Assembly: GCF_010731595.1 (NCBI RefSeq)
Contig: NZ_AP022582.1
Span: forward strand, 2,108,001-2,172,000
Direction of reading: 5' to 3'
From: Mycobacterium seoulense
Lineage (GTDB): Bacteria > Actinomycetota > Actinomycetes > Mycobacteriales > Mycobacteriaceae
DNA: 64,000 nt
The notes below the pieces were generated by a model. It made no database searches, was not told the DNA's origin, and saw only the letters and a list, made by a program, of their open reading frames with translations. Below are positions 9,135-18,459 of the stretch, in pieces. The first letter of the stretch is position 1, and the number at the start of each line of letters is the position of its first letter. A program made the position numbers and the translations under genes.

Positions 9135-10609
9135 CCAGGCAGTGTGTCACTGCGGGCCGGACGACGGCAGCGCAACAGGGCAACGCCGAGGACGACGAAG
9201 GCCAGCGCCGGCACCCAGTCCCCCAACCGTTGATAGGGCGTGACGCGCGATCCCAGCGGCACCCCGACCACGGCCACGCCCCGGAAGCCCGACGGCAACC
9301 AGGCCACCCGGTGGCCCCGCGCGTCGAAGGCGGAGCTGTCGCCGGACAGTCCGACGTGCACGGCCGGGCGGCCCGCCTCGACGGCACGCACCGCGGGATG
9401 CGCGGCCAGCTGCGGCTGCGCCCAACTCCCCTGGAACGACGAGGTGGAACTCTGATACACCAACAGCTCGGCTCCGAGTTGGGCCTCCCGGCGGGCAAGG
9501 TCGGAGAACAGGGCCTCGTAGCTGACCAACGGTCCGATGGGCAGGGTGCCGGCGTGCAGCACGACGGGCCCGGTGCCGCGTCGGCGGTCCTCGGCGGCGG
9601 CCCTGCTGTGCCGCGTGATCCAGCCGAAAAGCGGTCGCAGCGGGACGTATTCGCCGAACGGCACCAGCCGGGTCTTCCGGTAGGTGCCCACCGCCCCGTG
9701 CTCCCCGATCAGCACCGCCGACTTGTAGATCCCGCCGCCGGGCTCGGGCGCGTCGACGTTGACCAGCAGGTCCGCCCCGACCCGCCGGGACAGGTCGGCG
9801 AGCCGCGCCAGAACGTCCGGGTGGCCGGCGAGATCGGATCCCACACTGCTTTCTCCCCAGATCACCAAATCCGGGTGCTGGCTGGCGACCGAATCGGTGA
9901 GCTCCTCGCCGGCGGCCTGGCGCGCGCCGGAGTCGGCGATGTCGCCGGGCTGCACCAGCGCCACGCGCAACGTGGTACCGCCCGCGGGCGACGGGCCGAA
10001 CAGATACCAAGCCGGACCCACCGCCGCGCAGGCCAGCGCGCACCCCAGCGCGACGAGCCGGCCGGACGCCTCGCGGTGCACGACGACACCGACCAGGGCG
10101 GTATTGGCCGCCACCACAAGGAAACTCGTCAACCACACCCCGCCCAACGACGCCGACGCCAGCGTGACCGGCTGAGCGGATTGCGACGCGCCCAGCGACG
10201 CCCACGACCCGCCCAGCGGCGGCCACGACCGCACGGCCTCGGCCGCCACCCACGCGCTGGGCAACACCACCACGGCGGCGACCGTCCGCCCCGGTCCGAC
10301 CGGCGCGGACAGCAACCTATGCGCCAGCCACCCCCACGGCAGCCAGAGCGCACCCAGGCCGGCGGCCATCACCGCCAGCAACGGGCCGATGAAAGTCACC
10401 AGCCAGTACTGGGTGGCCAGCACAAACCCGGTGACGCCGAGCCAGGCCCGCACCGCCGCGTCCCGTCCGCAAGGCGCGGACCGCACCACCAGCAGCAGCG
10501 GGACCAGGCCGAACCAGGCCAGCCACCACCACGACGGCGCGGGAAAGGCGAGCGCGGGCAGCCCGCCGGCGACCAGGGCCACTAGCCAACCGGGAATGCG
10601 TCGCGGCAT
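9131..10609 (-). CDS. Apolipoprotein N-acyltransferase-like protein, catalytic Cys replaced by Ser
   Basis: A 492-aa integral membrane protein: N-terminal membrane helices (about residues 1-205), then a nitrilase-like domain. Lnt enzymes N-acylate lipoproteins with a Glu-Lys-Cys triad. Here the Glu is E253 (WGESS) and the Lys is K312 ([15 protein letters not shown]). The nucleophile position reads S363 (PLVSYEALF) where active Lnt has Cys-Tyr-Glu. In M. tuberculosis the corresponding locus is split into Rv2261c and Rv2262c; here it is one intact frame. The start ATG at 10609 sits on a hydrophobic first helix. The protein may be inactive, use Ser, or assist the main Lnt. It is coupled to the SHOCT gene. 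Confidence 0.85.
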   Translation of the reverse strand: MPRRIPGWLVALVAGGLPALAFPAPSWWWLAWFGLVPLLLVVRSAPCGRDAAVRAWLGVTGFVLATQYWLVTFIGPLLAVMAAGLGALWLPWGWLAHRLLSAPVGPGRTVAAVVVLPSAWVAAEAVRSWPPLGGSWASLGASQSAQPVTLASASLGGVWLTSFLVVAANTALVGVVVHREASGRLVALGCALACAAVGPAWYLFGPSPAGGTTLRVALVQPGDIADSGARQAAGEELTDSVASQHPDLVIWGESSVGSDLAGHPDVLARLADLSRRVGADLLVNVDAPEPGGGIYKSAVLIGEHGAVGTYRKTRLVPFGEYVPLRPLFGWITRHSRAAAEDRRRGTGPVVLHAGTLPIGPLVSYEALFSDLARREAQLGAELLVYQSSTSSFQGSWAQPQLAAHPAVRAVEAGRPAVHVGLSGDSSAFDARGHRVAWLPSGFRGVAVVGVPLGSRVTPYQRLGDWVPALAFVVLGVALLRCRRPARSDTLPG

Positions 10610-10648
10610 GCTGACCAGGATGCCGCCCGAGCCGAAGGAGTGATACCC

Positions 10649-11605
10649 ATGGCCAACGATCTCGTCGCCACGGTGCCCGATCTGTCGGGCAAGCTGGCGA
10701 TCATCACCGGGGCCAACAGCGGCCTGGGGTTCGGTCTGGCCCGGCGGCTCGCCGCCGCCGGGGCCGACGTCGTGATGGCGATCCGCAATCGCGCCAAGGG
10801 TGAAAAGGCGATCGACGAAATCCGCAAGACGGTGCCCGACGCCAAGCTGACCATCAAGTCGCTGGACCTGTCGTCGCTGGCCGCCGTCGCCGCGCTGGCC
10901 GAACAGCTCAACGCCGAGGGCCGCCCCGTCGATATCCTGATCAACAACGCCGGCGTCATGACGCCGCCGGAACGCGACACCACCGCCGACGGCTTCGAAT
11001 TGCAGTTCGGCAGTAACCATCTCGGGCACTTCGCGCTCACCGGCCACCTGCTGCCGCTGCTGCGCGCCGCCGCCAAGGCGCGCGTCGTCTCGCTGAGCAG
11101 CCTGGCGGCCCGCCAGAGCGCCAAGATCCACTTCGACGACCCGCAGTTCGAGAAGTCCTACGCGGCGATGTCGGCGTACGGGCAGTCGAAGCTGGCGGTG
11201 TTGATGTTCGCCCTCGAACTGGACCGGCGCAGCCGCGCGGCCGGCTGGGGCATCATGTCCAACGCCGCGCACCCCGGCCTGACCAAGACCAACCTGCAGA
11301 TCGCCGGGCCGTCGCACGGCCGCGACAAGCCCGCGCTGATGGAGCGGTTGTACAGGGCGTCCTGGCGATTCACGCCGTTTTTGTGGCAGGAGATCGACGA
11401 GGGCATCCTCCCGGCGCTGTACGCCGCGGCCGCGCCGCACGCCCAGGGCGCGGCGTTCTACGGGCCCCGCGGATTCTACGAGGCCGCCGGCGGTGGGGTG
11501 CGGCCGGCCAAGGTGCCCGCGCCCGCCCGCAACGAGGCTGACTGCCAACGACTTTGGGAGCTTTCCGAGCAGCTCACCGGCGTCAGCTACCCGAAGCCGG
11601 ACTGA
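10649..11605 (+). CDS. Short-chain dehydrogenase/reductase, Rv2263-like
   Basis: A 318-aa SDR of the retinol-dehydrogenase / WW-oxidoreductase type. The cofactor motif TGANSGLG is at residues 20-27, NNAG follows in the middle, and the catalytic Y177-x3-K181 (YGQSK) is intact. An arginine after the second strand (AIRNR) suggests NADP preference. The ATG at 10649 follows AAGGAG (10635-10640) by 8 nt. It is divergent from the Lnt-like gene with 39 nt between starts. Substrate unknown, probably a lipophilic alcohol or ketone. Confidence 0.88.
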   Translation: MANDLVATVPDLSGKLAIITGANSGLGFGLARRLAAAGADVVMAIRNRAKGEKAIDEIRKTVPDAKLTIKSLDLSSLAAVAALAEQLNAEGRPVDILINNAGVMTPPERDTTADGFELQFGSNHLGHFALTGHLLPLLRAAAKARVVSLSSLAARQSAKIHFDDPQFEKSYAAMSAYGQSKLAVLMFALELDRRSRAAGWGIMSNAAHPGLTKTNLQIAGPSHGRDKPALMERLYRASWRFTPFLWQEIDEGILPALYAAAAPHAQGAAFYGPRGFYEAAGGGVRPAKVPAPARNEADCQRLWELSEQLTGVSYPKPD

Positions 11606-11621
11606 CGACTATCGTTGGGCC

Positions 11622-12716
11622 ATGCGGCCTGAACCTCGGATGCCCGAATCGAGCATTGTGGTCCGGCCCGAACCCGTCTACACCCAGTCGTCGCGGCTGC
11701 AGGCCGCCGGGCTGGCGCCGGCCATCGCGTTGTTCGAGCGGGCCGCCGAGCGGGTCCCGCTGCCCAAGCCCCCGCAGCCCATCGTCGTCGCCGACTACGG
11801 CGCGGCCAACGGGCACAATTCGCTCAAGCCGATGTCGGCGGCGATCGCGGTGCTGCGTCGCCGCACCCGCCACGACCACGCAATCCTGATGGTGCACACC
11901 GACATACCGGACAACGACTTCTCGGCGCTGTTCCACACGCTCGAGGACGACCCGGAGAGCTACCTGCACCTGGACACCGCGACGTTCGCGTCGTCGATCG
12001 GCCGTTCGTTCTACGACCAGATCGTGCCGTCGAAGACGGTCAACCTCGGCTGGTCGTCGTGGGCGACGCAGTGGCTGAGCACGATGCCGTGCGAGGTGCA
12101 CGATCACGTGCACATCGGCTACAGCGACGACGACACCGCGCGCGCGGCGTACGCCCACCAGGCGGCCCTGGACTGGCTGAACTTCGTGGCGTTCCGCGGC
12201 CGCGAGCTGGCCCCCGGCGGGCGGCTGGTGGTGATGACGATCGCCGTCGACGAGGACGGCACACCGGGGTTCCCGACGCTGCTCGACGCGATGCTCGCGG
12301 CGCTGCGTGAGCACGTGCGCGACGGGCTGCTGCGCCAGGACGAGGCCCGGCGCATGACCATTCCCACAGTTGCCCGCAGCGAGAAGGACTTTCGCGCCCC
12401 GTTTTCGCCCAGCGGGCGCTTCGAGGGCCTGTCGATCGACCATCTCGACACGTTCAACGCGCAGGACCGATTCTGGGCGCGATTCCGGGTGGACGGCGAC
12501 GCCGAGGCCTTCGGGGCGCACTGGGCCGCCTTCGCCCGCGCGGCGTTGTTCCCCGCCCTGGTGCGCGGGCTGGACGGCGGCGCACGCGACGCACGGGCCG
12601 GGGAATTCGTCGACCAGCTCGAGCAGGCGGTCGCGGCCCGGCTGTCAAGCGCGCCCGAGCCGATGCGGATTCCGCTCGCGTTGGTCGAACTGGTCAAGCA
12701 CGAACCATCCCGCTGA
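11622..12716 (+). CDS. SABATH-type carboxyl methyltransferase
   Basis: A 364-aa SAM-dependent methyltransferase of the SABATH family (salicylate/jasmonate-type carboxyl methyltransferases; also found in mycobacteria). Supporting stretches are the early VVADYGAANGHNSL SAM motif (about residues 56-70), SSIGRSFYDQIVPSKTVNLG-WSSWATQW typical of the family, and the C-terminal helical cap. It would methylate a carboxylate of a small acid or fatty acid. The ATG at 11622 follows a TATCGT box by 6 nt and lies 16 nt after the SDR stop; longer in-frame starts overlap the SDR gene. The acceptor is not known. Confidence 0.75.
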   Translation: MRPEPRMPESSIVVRPEPVYTQSSRLQAAGLAPAIALFERAAERVPLPKPPQPIVVADYGAANGHNSLKPMSAAIAVLRRRTRHDHAILMVHTDIPDNDFSALFHTLEDDPESYLHLDTATFASSIGRSFYDQIVPSKTVNLGWSSWATQWLSTMPCEVHDHVHIGYSDDDTARAAYAHQAALDWLNFVAFRGRELAPGGRLVVMTIAVDEDGTPGFPTLLDAMLAALREHVRDGLLRQDEARRMTIPTVARSEKDFRAPFSPSGRFEGLSIDHLDTFNAQDRFWARFRVDGDAEAFGAHWAAFARAALFPALVRGLDGGARDARAGEFVDQLEQAVAARLSSAPEPMRIPLALVELVKHEPSR

Positions 12717-12746
12717 TGAGAGTTTCGACACAACGCCGCAACGGGT

Positions 12747-12786
12747 AACCCCCTGAAGATCGCGACCCGCGATGGCGAGGGGGTTT
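12747..12786 (+). promoter_or_regulatory. Leader hairpin that pairs with the ribosome-binding site of the next gene
   Basis: AACCCCCT (12747-12754) is complementary to AGGGGGTT (12778-12785). An inner hairpin ATCGCG-ACC-CGCGAT lies between the arms. The AGGGGG strand is the natural Shine-Dalgarno for the ATG at 12792 (8-nt spacer), so the stem would mask it. It may also act as a terminator for the methyltransferase gene that stops at 12716. Confidence 0.55.
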
Positions 12787-12791
12787 GATGC

Positions 12792-13172
12792 ATGAGCGTC
12801 CAGGACGATAAATCGGCTGCTCAGGACACCGAGCAAAACGAAGACACCGAGCAAAAGCTGACGGAGAAGCCGGAGCCGGACGAGGGCCACAAAGAGAAGG
12901 CCGCCGAGATGATGGAGGCCTACAAGGAGAAGCCCACCATCGTGCTGCCCGGCACCGGGGGAAGCGTGTCGGGAACCGCCGTCAACGAGTGGCTGGACGA
13001 CGACGGCAATCCCAGGCATGAAGAGCCCGAGGGCGGCGGCTCCGAGGGCCAGGCACAAGGCGACGATTCCCGCGACGAGCAGGCTCTGCAGGACCAGATC
13101 GAGAAGGACAAGGCCCTCAACGAGCAACTCAAAGAGGCGGCGAAGGCGGAGAACAAGGGCGAAAAGCGTTGA
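12792..13172 (+). CDS. Small highly charged, disordered conserved protein
   Basis: A 126-aa acidic, hydrophilic protein rich in Glu, Asp, Lys and Gln with no hydrophobic core, signal peptide or Cys. A central patch (PTIVLPGTGGSVSGTAVNEWLDD) is the only part that looks structured. The C-terminal third is probably helical (EQALQDQIEKDKALNEQLKEAAK). It resembles mycobacterial conserved hypotheticals of the stress-related disordered kind, but I cannot name a function. The start has AGGGGG upstream, within a predicted hairpin. It is convergent with the Hsp70-like gene, with 10 nt between stops. Confidence 0.75.
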   Translation: MSVQDDKSAAQDTEQNEDTEQKLTEKPEPDEGHKEKAAEMMEAYKEKPTIVLPGTGGSVSGTAVNEWLDDDGNPRHEEPEGGGSEGQAQGDDSRDEQALQDQIEKDKALNEQLKEAAKAENKGEKR

Positions 13173-13182
13173 CCTATCGGAC

Positions 13183-14922
13183 CTATTGGGTCGTTCCGAG
13201 CTGAGCGGGCACCTGGGGGATGCCGCCGATGCCCAAATCACCCCCGATCCCTTGAATGATCTGGTTGACCCGGTCCAGGCCCGGGATGGGTTCGTTGAGG
13301 CCGGGGACCGCCGGAATCGGCGGTACCTCGGGGATCCGCGGCGCCGCCGGACGTGCGGGCGCGGCCGCCAGGGGCGGCGCCTGCTGCGGTTGGGCTGACG
13401 GGACGGCTGACGGGACGCTGGTCGGCGGCGCGGGAGCCTCTTCGCTGGGCGGCGGGGGCTGAGCGGTCGCGGTGTTGGCGGGCGGCGCGGGAACCGGGGT
13501 GCTGGTCACGCCCGGCGCCGGCGTCGTCGCGGATTTGTTCGCAGAGGTCAGGCCGATCGTGACGGCGGTCCCGACGAGCGCAACGGCCGCCGCCGCGGCG
13601 ACGACCGCGGCCAGCACGGGCAGCCGGAAGAGACGCCGGCCCGTGCGCTTCGCGGCCGCGGGCTCGTCGGCAGCCTGTTCGCCGGCGCGGGCGGGCGTGG
13701 CCTGCGATGAGGTGCCGGTCTGTGACCAGGCCCGTACGGGCATGACGCCCGCGGTCGGTCCGGCGGGCGCCGCTCGGGCCGTCGCGGTCGCCTCCGGCGG
13801 CCGGAATTCCGGAACCGACTTCACCGGCGCCTGCGCCGTCGCCGTGCCGGGCGCGGCGGGCGCCGAAGCCGTCGCCGCGTTCTCCCCGGGACCGTGCGCC
13901 GCCCGCAGCGCGGCGCCGGTGGCCGCCGTCAGGTGCGGACGCGGCGTGGTGATGACCGGGACGCGGAAGTACTGCGACAGCGTGGTGGTGATCGCGGGGA
14001 TGTTCGCGCCGCCGCCGACGGAGACGACGGCGACCAGGTCGTGGATCCCGTTGCGCGCCAAGGCGTTTTCCAGCACCGCCACGAACCTGTCCAGCGGCGT
14101 GCGGATCGCCTCGTCGAACTCCTCGCGGCTGACCCGGACTTCGCCCGTGAGCCCGTCGGTCAGCGCGGTCACCGTGCTCGACGACAGCTCTTCCTTGGCG
14201 CGCCGGCATGCGGTCCGCAGCCGGCTCAGCGAGCCGATCGCCACGGTGCCCGCCGGGTCGAAGGCAGCGGTGCTCGGCATGTTGGAGATGACGGCGCTCA
14301 GCAGCGCCTGGTCGATCAGGTCGCCGGAGAAATCGGGCAGGCGCACGGTCGGGGCCAGCGCCTGGTAGTCGCCGTCGGCGCGCATGAACGTGATGCTGGT
14401 GCCGGTGCCGCCGAAGTCGCACACCGCCACGGTCCCGGCGCGCGGTATCCCGGGGTTGGTCCGCACGGCGAGCAGCGCGGCCGCGGCGTCGGGAATCAGC
14501 AGCAGGGGCCGCGCCCGGTGGGACCATTCGGCCACCGAGCTCAGCGCGGTGCCCACCGCGTCGACCGCGGGCGAGGCCCAGTGGGCGGGATAGGTCACGG
14601 CGAGGCTGTCGGGCAGGGCCCGCCCGCCGGTGACGGCGTAGGCCAGCGCGCGCATGGCGTCGGCGATCAGTTCCTCGCTGCGGTGCACCGAGCCGTCGGC
14701 GGCCACCACCCCGCGCGGGTCGGACACCCGCTGCACGAACCCGGTCAGCACCAGGCCGGGCCCATCGAGCCGCGGATTCTCCGCCGGGATGCCCACCTCC
14801 GGCGCGCGCCCGGGGTAGAGCGTCAGGACGGGCTTACGGGTGATGAAGCGGCCGGCGACCACCCCCGCCAGGTTCGTGGCCCCGATCGACAAGCCCAGCG
14901 CGGTCCCAGCTCCATCGGCCAT
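13183..14922 (-). CDS. Hsp70-like ATPase-fold membrane protein with proline-rich tail (Rv2264c-like)
   Basis: A 579-aa protein. Residues 1-330 form an actin/Hsp70-type ATPase fold: TALGLSIGATNLAGVV at the start, VAVCDFGGTGTSITF as phosphate 2, and VVSVGGGANIP plus ATGAALRA late. There is no peptide-binding domain of a true DnaK. A disordered Ala/Pro stretch leads to one transmembrane helix (about residues 430-456), and the last 120 residues are Pro/Ala-rich and probably extracytoplasmic. The ATG at 14922 gives MADGAGTALGLSIG, the natural N-terminus. The role may be an envelope scaffold or sensor (inference). Confidence 0.82.
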   Translation of the reverse strand: MADGAGTALGLSIGATNLAGVVAGRFITRKPVLTLYPGRAPEVGIPAENPRLDGPGLVLTGFVQRVSDPRGVVAADGSVHRSEELIADAMRALAYAVTGGRALPDSLAVTYPAHWASPAVDAVGTALSSVAEWSHRARPLLLIPDAAAALLAVRTNPGIPRAGTVAVCDFGGTGTSITFMRADGDYQALAPTVRLPDFSGDLIDQALLSAVISNMPSTAAFDPAGTVAIGSLSRLRTACRRAKEELSSSTVTALTDGLTGEVRVSREEFDEAIRTPLDRFVAVLENALARNGIHDLVAVVSVGGGANIPAITTTLSQYFRVPVITTPRPHLTAATGAALRAAHGPGENAATASAPAAPGTATAQAPVKSVPEFRPPEATATARAAPAGPTAGVMPVRAWSQTGTSSQATPARAGEQAADEPAAAKRTGRRLFRLPVLAAVVAAAAAVALVGTAVTIGLTSANKSATTPAPGVTSTPVPAPPANTATAQPPPPSEEAPAPPTSVPSAVPSAQPQQAPPLAAAPARPAAPRIPEVPPIPAVPGLNEPIPGLDRVNQIIQGIGGDLGIGGIPQVPAQLGTTQ

Positions 14923-15027
14923 ATGTCCCAACCCCAACTCCACCCGACTCGCACCCGGCTAGCCGTTATTGTGCCGCGCCAACCTGTACCGAGTCTCAGC
15001 GGAACCTAGGTGCGGGCTGTGCGCCGG

Positions 15028-16113
15028 TCAGCGAATGTTGCCGGCCCCGGCGATCAGCGGCAGGTCGAGCGGCGTGACCCAGCCGGGCCGCAGCTCGTTG
15101 ACGGCCGGCACCGCGTTGAGGGCGCGCATCCCGGTCGCCAGGCACCCGGCCGTGGCCGCGTCGCGGCCCGAACCGTCGGTGAACCGGAACGCGGTCTCCT
15201 GGAAGACGCTCGGCGTGCCCTCGATCTCCACCCGGTAGACGTCGTTGTCGTGCCCGGAGGGCCAGTCGGGGGCGGCGTCGAGGCCGATCCGGTTGACGTG
15301 CTCGAGCTGAATCCTGGTGTCGCCCTTGTAGATCCCATTGATGGTGAACCGGACGGCGGCGACGTGCCCGGGCTTGATCACGCCCTTGACGGTGTTGCGC
15401 TCGGTGGGCGTCACCCACTTGTCCCAGGTGGTGGTGATCTCGTCGAGCATGATGCCGGCCGCGTGGGCGATCATCGGGACGGTCGCGCCCCACGCGAAGA
15501 TCAGCATGTTGGAGTCTTCCAGCATCGGGCTGTACTCGGGCTCGCGGCCGATGCCCATCTCGACCTCGTAGTCGCCCTCGTAGTTGGTGTAGTCCAGCAG
15601 CTCCGACGCGCGCACCCGGCGCACCTCCGAGCACAGGCCCATCAGCGTCATCGGGAACAGGTCGTTGGCGAACCCGGGGTCGATGCCGGTGGTGAAGCAG
15701 GACGACTCCCCCAGCTCGCACGCCTCGGTGATCGGCGCGATCCAGTTCGGCGGGTTCAGGTGCATCGTCGGCCACACCCACGGCGTCATCGCCGTCGAGC
15801 ACACGTCGATCCCGGCCCGCAGGAAGCGGGTGATCAGCGCGATGTTGTCCTTGGCGTGCATCGCCGTCGGGCCGTAGTGCACCAGCGCGTCGGGCTTCAG
15901 CGCGATCAGGGCGTCGACGTCGTCGGTGGCGATGATGCCGACCGGCTCGGGCAGCCCGCAGATGTCGCCGACGTCGCGCCCGACCTTGTCGGGGTTGCTG
16001 ACGCCGACACCCACCAACTCGAACAGCGGATGCTCGACGATCTCGGCGATCACCATCTTGCCGACGAAGCCGGTGCCCCAGACCACCACACGCTTTGAGC
16101 CGTGTTCCGACAT
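15028..16113 (-). CDS. Dihydrodipicolinate-reductase-like NAD(P)-dependent dehydrogenase
   Basis: A 361-aa oxidoreductase with N-terminal Rossmann motif VVVWGTGFVGK (residues 9-19) and the mixed fold of the DapB / 2,4-diaminopentanoate dehydrogenase-like family, common in mycobacteria. The sequence FTTGIDPGFANDLFP is typical of that group. The start ATG at 16113 follows GGAAGG by 5 nt; a GTG two codons upstream is possible. Substrate unknown; such genes often sit in sterol or lipid catabolic clusters, which would fit cyp124 nearby. Confidence 0.8.
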   Translation of the reverse strand: MSEHGSKRVVVWGTGFVGKMVIAEIVEHPLFELVGVGVSNPDKVGRDVGDICGLPEPVGIIATDDVDALIALKPDALVHYGPTAMHAKDNIALITRFLRAGIDVCSTAMTPWVWPTMHLNPPNWIAPITEACELGESSCFTTGIDPGFANDLFPMTLMGLCSEVRRVRASELLDYTNYEGDYEVEMGIGREPEYSPMLEDSNMLIFAWGATVPMIAHAAGIMLDEITTTWDKWVTPTERNTVKGVIKPGHVAAVRFTINGIYKGDTRIQLEHVNRIGLDAAPDWPSGHDNDVYRVEIEGTPSVFQETAFRFTDGSGRDAATAGCLATGMRALNAVPAVNELRPGWVTPLDLPLIAGAGNIR

Positions 16114-16218
16114 ACTCACCTTCCCGTACCAGCCCCCGTGGGACTCACACTAGAGCGGCCCGGCTTCGTCTGGGCGGAAAGCTTCCGTAGCACCGCGTGT
16201 GGTGACACGATGCAAATC

Positions 16219-16560
16219 ATGACCAAGTATGTGCGCGGGCTTTCGATCCTGTTCGCCGTCGGTGTCGGGTGCGCGGGGACCGTCCCCGGCGTGGCCCACG
16301 CCATCCCCCAGATGCCGCAGGCCCGGTACGAGGTGACCGGCGGCGCCGTCGCCCAGTACATCTCGTATCAGACCGACGCCGGTCAGCTGCACCAGGTCAA
16401 TGTGCCGCTGCCCTGGTCGACGGAATTCACCTCGTTCGGGGGCCAGGTGTTCGTGATCAGCGCGCAGGGGGCGGGCCCCCTGCGCTGCCGGATTCTGCTC
16501 GACGGCAACGTGGTCGCCGACGCGCAATCGGCGGGCGGCAGGACGGTCTGTGCGCACTAG
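16219..16560 (+). CDS. Secreted MmpS-like protein
   Basis: A 113-aa protein with an N-terminal signal peptide (hydrophobic from about residue 7, cleavage near GVAHA-IP). It then carries the MmpS beta-sandwich signature: RYEVTGGAVAQYISY, the VPLPWST loop, and late SAQGAGPLRCRILLDG with two cysteines. MmpS proteins normally anchor to the membrane and work with MmpL transporters; here no mmpL is adjacent and the N-terminus looks cleavable. An ATG at 16210 is an alternative start. It lies 21 nt before cyp124, so the two probably share a transcript. Confidence 0.75.
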   Translation: MTKYVRGLSILFAVGVGCAGTVPGVAHAIPQMPQARYEVTGGAVAQYISYQTDAGQLHQVNVPLPWSTEFTSFGGQVFVISAQGAGPLRCRILLDGNVVADAQSAGGRTVCAH

Positions 16561-16581
16561 CGGTTTTGCGGGAGGTTCTCG

Positions 16582-17880
16582 GTGAGTCTCAAGACGGGTA
16601 TCGCGACACGAACGAACGGGGCGCCTCCGCCGGAGGTCCCGCTCTCCGACATCCACCTCGACTCGCTCGACTTCTGGGGTCTCGACGACGACTTCCGCGA
16701 CGGCGCGTTCGCCACGCTGCGCCGCGAGGCGCCGCTCTCGTTCTGGCCCGCGATCGAGATGGAGGGATTCGAGGCGGGCGAGGGCTACTGGTCGCTCACC
16801 CGACACGACGACGTGCACTTCGCCAGCCGTCACCCGGAGATCTTCAGCTCCACCCCGAACATCACGGTCAACGACAACGCGCCGGAGATCGCCGAGTACT
16901 TCGGGTCGATGATCGTGCTCGACGACCCGCGCCACCAGCGGCTGCGCTCGATCGTCAGCCGGGCGTTCACCCCGAAGGTGGTGGCGCGCATCGAGGCGTC
17001 GGTGCGCGAGCGCGCCCGCAGGCTGGTCGCGTCGCTGATCGCCAACCATCCCGACGGGGAGGCCGACCTGGTCACCGAGCTCGCCGGACCGCTGCCGCTG
17101 CAGATCATCTGCGACATGATGGGCATCCCCGAGGACGACCATCAGCGAATCTTCCACTGGACCAACGTGATTCTCGGGTTCGGTGACCCGGACCTGACGA
17201 CCGACTTCGACGAGTTCCTGAAGATCTCGATGGACATCGGCGCCTACGCCACCGCGCTCGCCGAGGACCGCCGCGTCAACCACCACGACGACCTCACCAC
17301 CAGCCTGGTCGAGGCCGAGGTCGACGGCGAGCGGCTCTCGTCGGCGGAGATCGCGTCCTTCTTCATCCTGCTGGTGGTGGCGGGGAACGAGACGACGCGC
17401 AACGCGATCAGCCACGGCGTGCTGGCCCTGTCGCGCTACCCCGACGAACGGGACAAGTGGTGGGCCAACTTCGAGCGGCTGGCGCCCACGGCCGTCGAGG
17501 AGATCGTGCGGTGGGCCTCGCCGGTGGTCTACATGCGGCGGACCCTGACCCGCGACTTCAAGCTCGGTGGCACCAAGATGGCCGAGGGTGACAAGGCGGT
17601 GCTGTGGTACAACTCGGCCAACCGCGACGAATCGACGTTCGCCAACCCGTGGCTCTTCGACCTGGCGCGAACCCCGAACCCGCACTTCGGTTTCGGCGGC
17701 GGTGGGGCGCATTTCTGCCTCGGGGCCAACCTCGCCCGCCGCGAGATCCGGGTCGTCTTCGACGAGTTGCGCCGCGAGATACCCGATCTCGTCGCGACCG
17801 CCGAACCCGCGCGGTTGTTGTCGCAGTTCATCCACGGCATCAAGACGCTGCCGGTCGCCTGGACCCCGCCGCGCGGTTAG
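16582..17880 (+). CDS. cyp124: Cytochrome P450 CYP124, methyl-branched lipid omega-hydroxylase
   Basis: A 432-aa P450. The heme ligand loop FGGGGAHFCLG has the proximal Cys at residue 379, the K-helix ExxR is E307-x-x-R310, and the I-helix motif is VAGNETTRN. The N-terminal stretch LDSLDFWGLDDDFRDGAFATLRREAP is the one I recognise from CYP124A1 (Rv2266). That enzyme hydroxylates the terminal methyl of branched fatty acids and cholest-4-en-3-one, a first step of side-chain degradation. The GTG at 16582 follows GGGAGG (16570-16575). A SnoaL-like gene follows after 6 nt. Confidence 0.92.
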   Translation: MSLKTGIATRTNGAPPPEVPLSDIHLDSLDFWGLDDDFRDGAFATLRREAPLSFWPAIEMEGFEAGEGYWSLTRHDDVHFASRHPEIFSSTPNITVNDNAPEIAEYFGSMIVLDDPRHQRLRSIVSRAFTPKVVARIEASVRERARRLVASLIANHPDGEADLVTELAGPLPLQIICDMMGIPEDDHQRIFHWTNVILGFGDPDLTTDFDEFLKISMDIGAYATALAEDRRVNHHDDLTTSLVEAEVDGERLSSAEIASFFILLVVAGNETTRNAISHGVLALSRYPDERDKWWANFERLAPTAVEEIVRWASPVVYMRRTLTRDFKLGGTKMAEGDKAVLWYNSANRDESTFANPWLFDLARTPNPHFGFGGGGAHFCLGANLARREIRVVFDELRREIPDLVATAEPARLLSQFIHGIKTLPVAWTPPRG

Positions 17881-17886
17881 CAGCCC

Positions 17887-18450
17887 GTGACCATTCCCGC
17901 GTTTCCCGCCCCCGACGTGCTCGCCGCCCGGCAGAAGCTCGTGCTCGACCACTTCCACGACGAGGTGCGCCAGGACTGGGACGACGTGTTGTCGACCTTC
18001 CCCCACCCGCGCTACGAGCTGATCCCGCAGATGATCGTGCACGACGGCGACACCGCGGTGCGCGACTACTACGCCTACACCCGCACCGCCTTTCCCGACC
18101 AGGACCACGAGATCATCGCGCTGCGGCACAGCGCCGACGCGGTGATCGTCGAGTTCTGGTTGATGGGCACCCATCTGGGATACCTGGGCAAGGTCCCGCC
18201 CACCGGCAGCCGGTTCCGGGTCCGCATGACCGCATACTTCGTCTTCGACGACACCGAAACGCTTGTGTGCGAACGCATTTACTTCGACACGCTGACCATG
18301 ATCAAACAGCTCCTCGGCGGGCTGGACATGAAGAAGCCCGCCAATTGGCTGCTGGCCGCGCGCTGCGCGCGCGGGTTCCTGTCGATGTCGTCGGACAAAC
18401 CGGATCCGGCGCTGACGAATACCGTGCCACCGGCCTTCGCGGGTGCCTAA
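17887..18450 (+). CDS. SnoaL/NTF2-like protein downstream of cyp124
   Basis: A 187-aa protein with the NTF2-like alpha+beta cone pattern (RYELIPQMIVHDGDTAVRDYYAYTRTAFPDQ, then VEFWLMGTHLG and MTAYFVFDDTETLVCERIYFD). Such proteins bind or isomerise small hydrophobic molecules, and some act on polyketides and sterols. The GTG at 17887 is 6 nt after the cyp124 stop, which places it in the same operon and suggests it handles the product of the P450 (inference). No signal peptide. Confidence 0.8.
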   Translation: MTIPAFPAPDVLAARQKLVLDHFHDEVRQDWDDVLSTFPHPRYELIPQMIVHDGDTAVRDYYAYTRTAFPDQDHEIIALRHSADAVIVEFWLMGTHLGYLGKVPPTGSRFRVRMTAYFVFDDTETLVCERIYFDTLTMIKQLLGGLDMKKPANWLLAARCARGFLSMSSDKPDPALTNTVPPAFAGA

Positions 18451-18459
18451 ACTGCGTGC

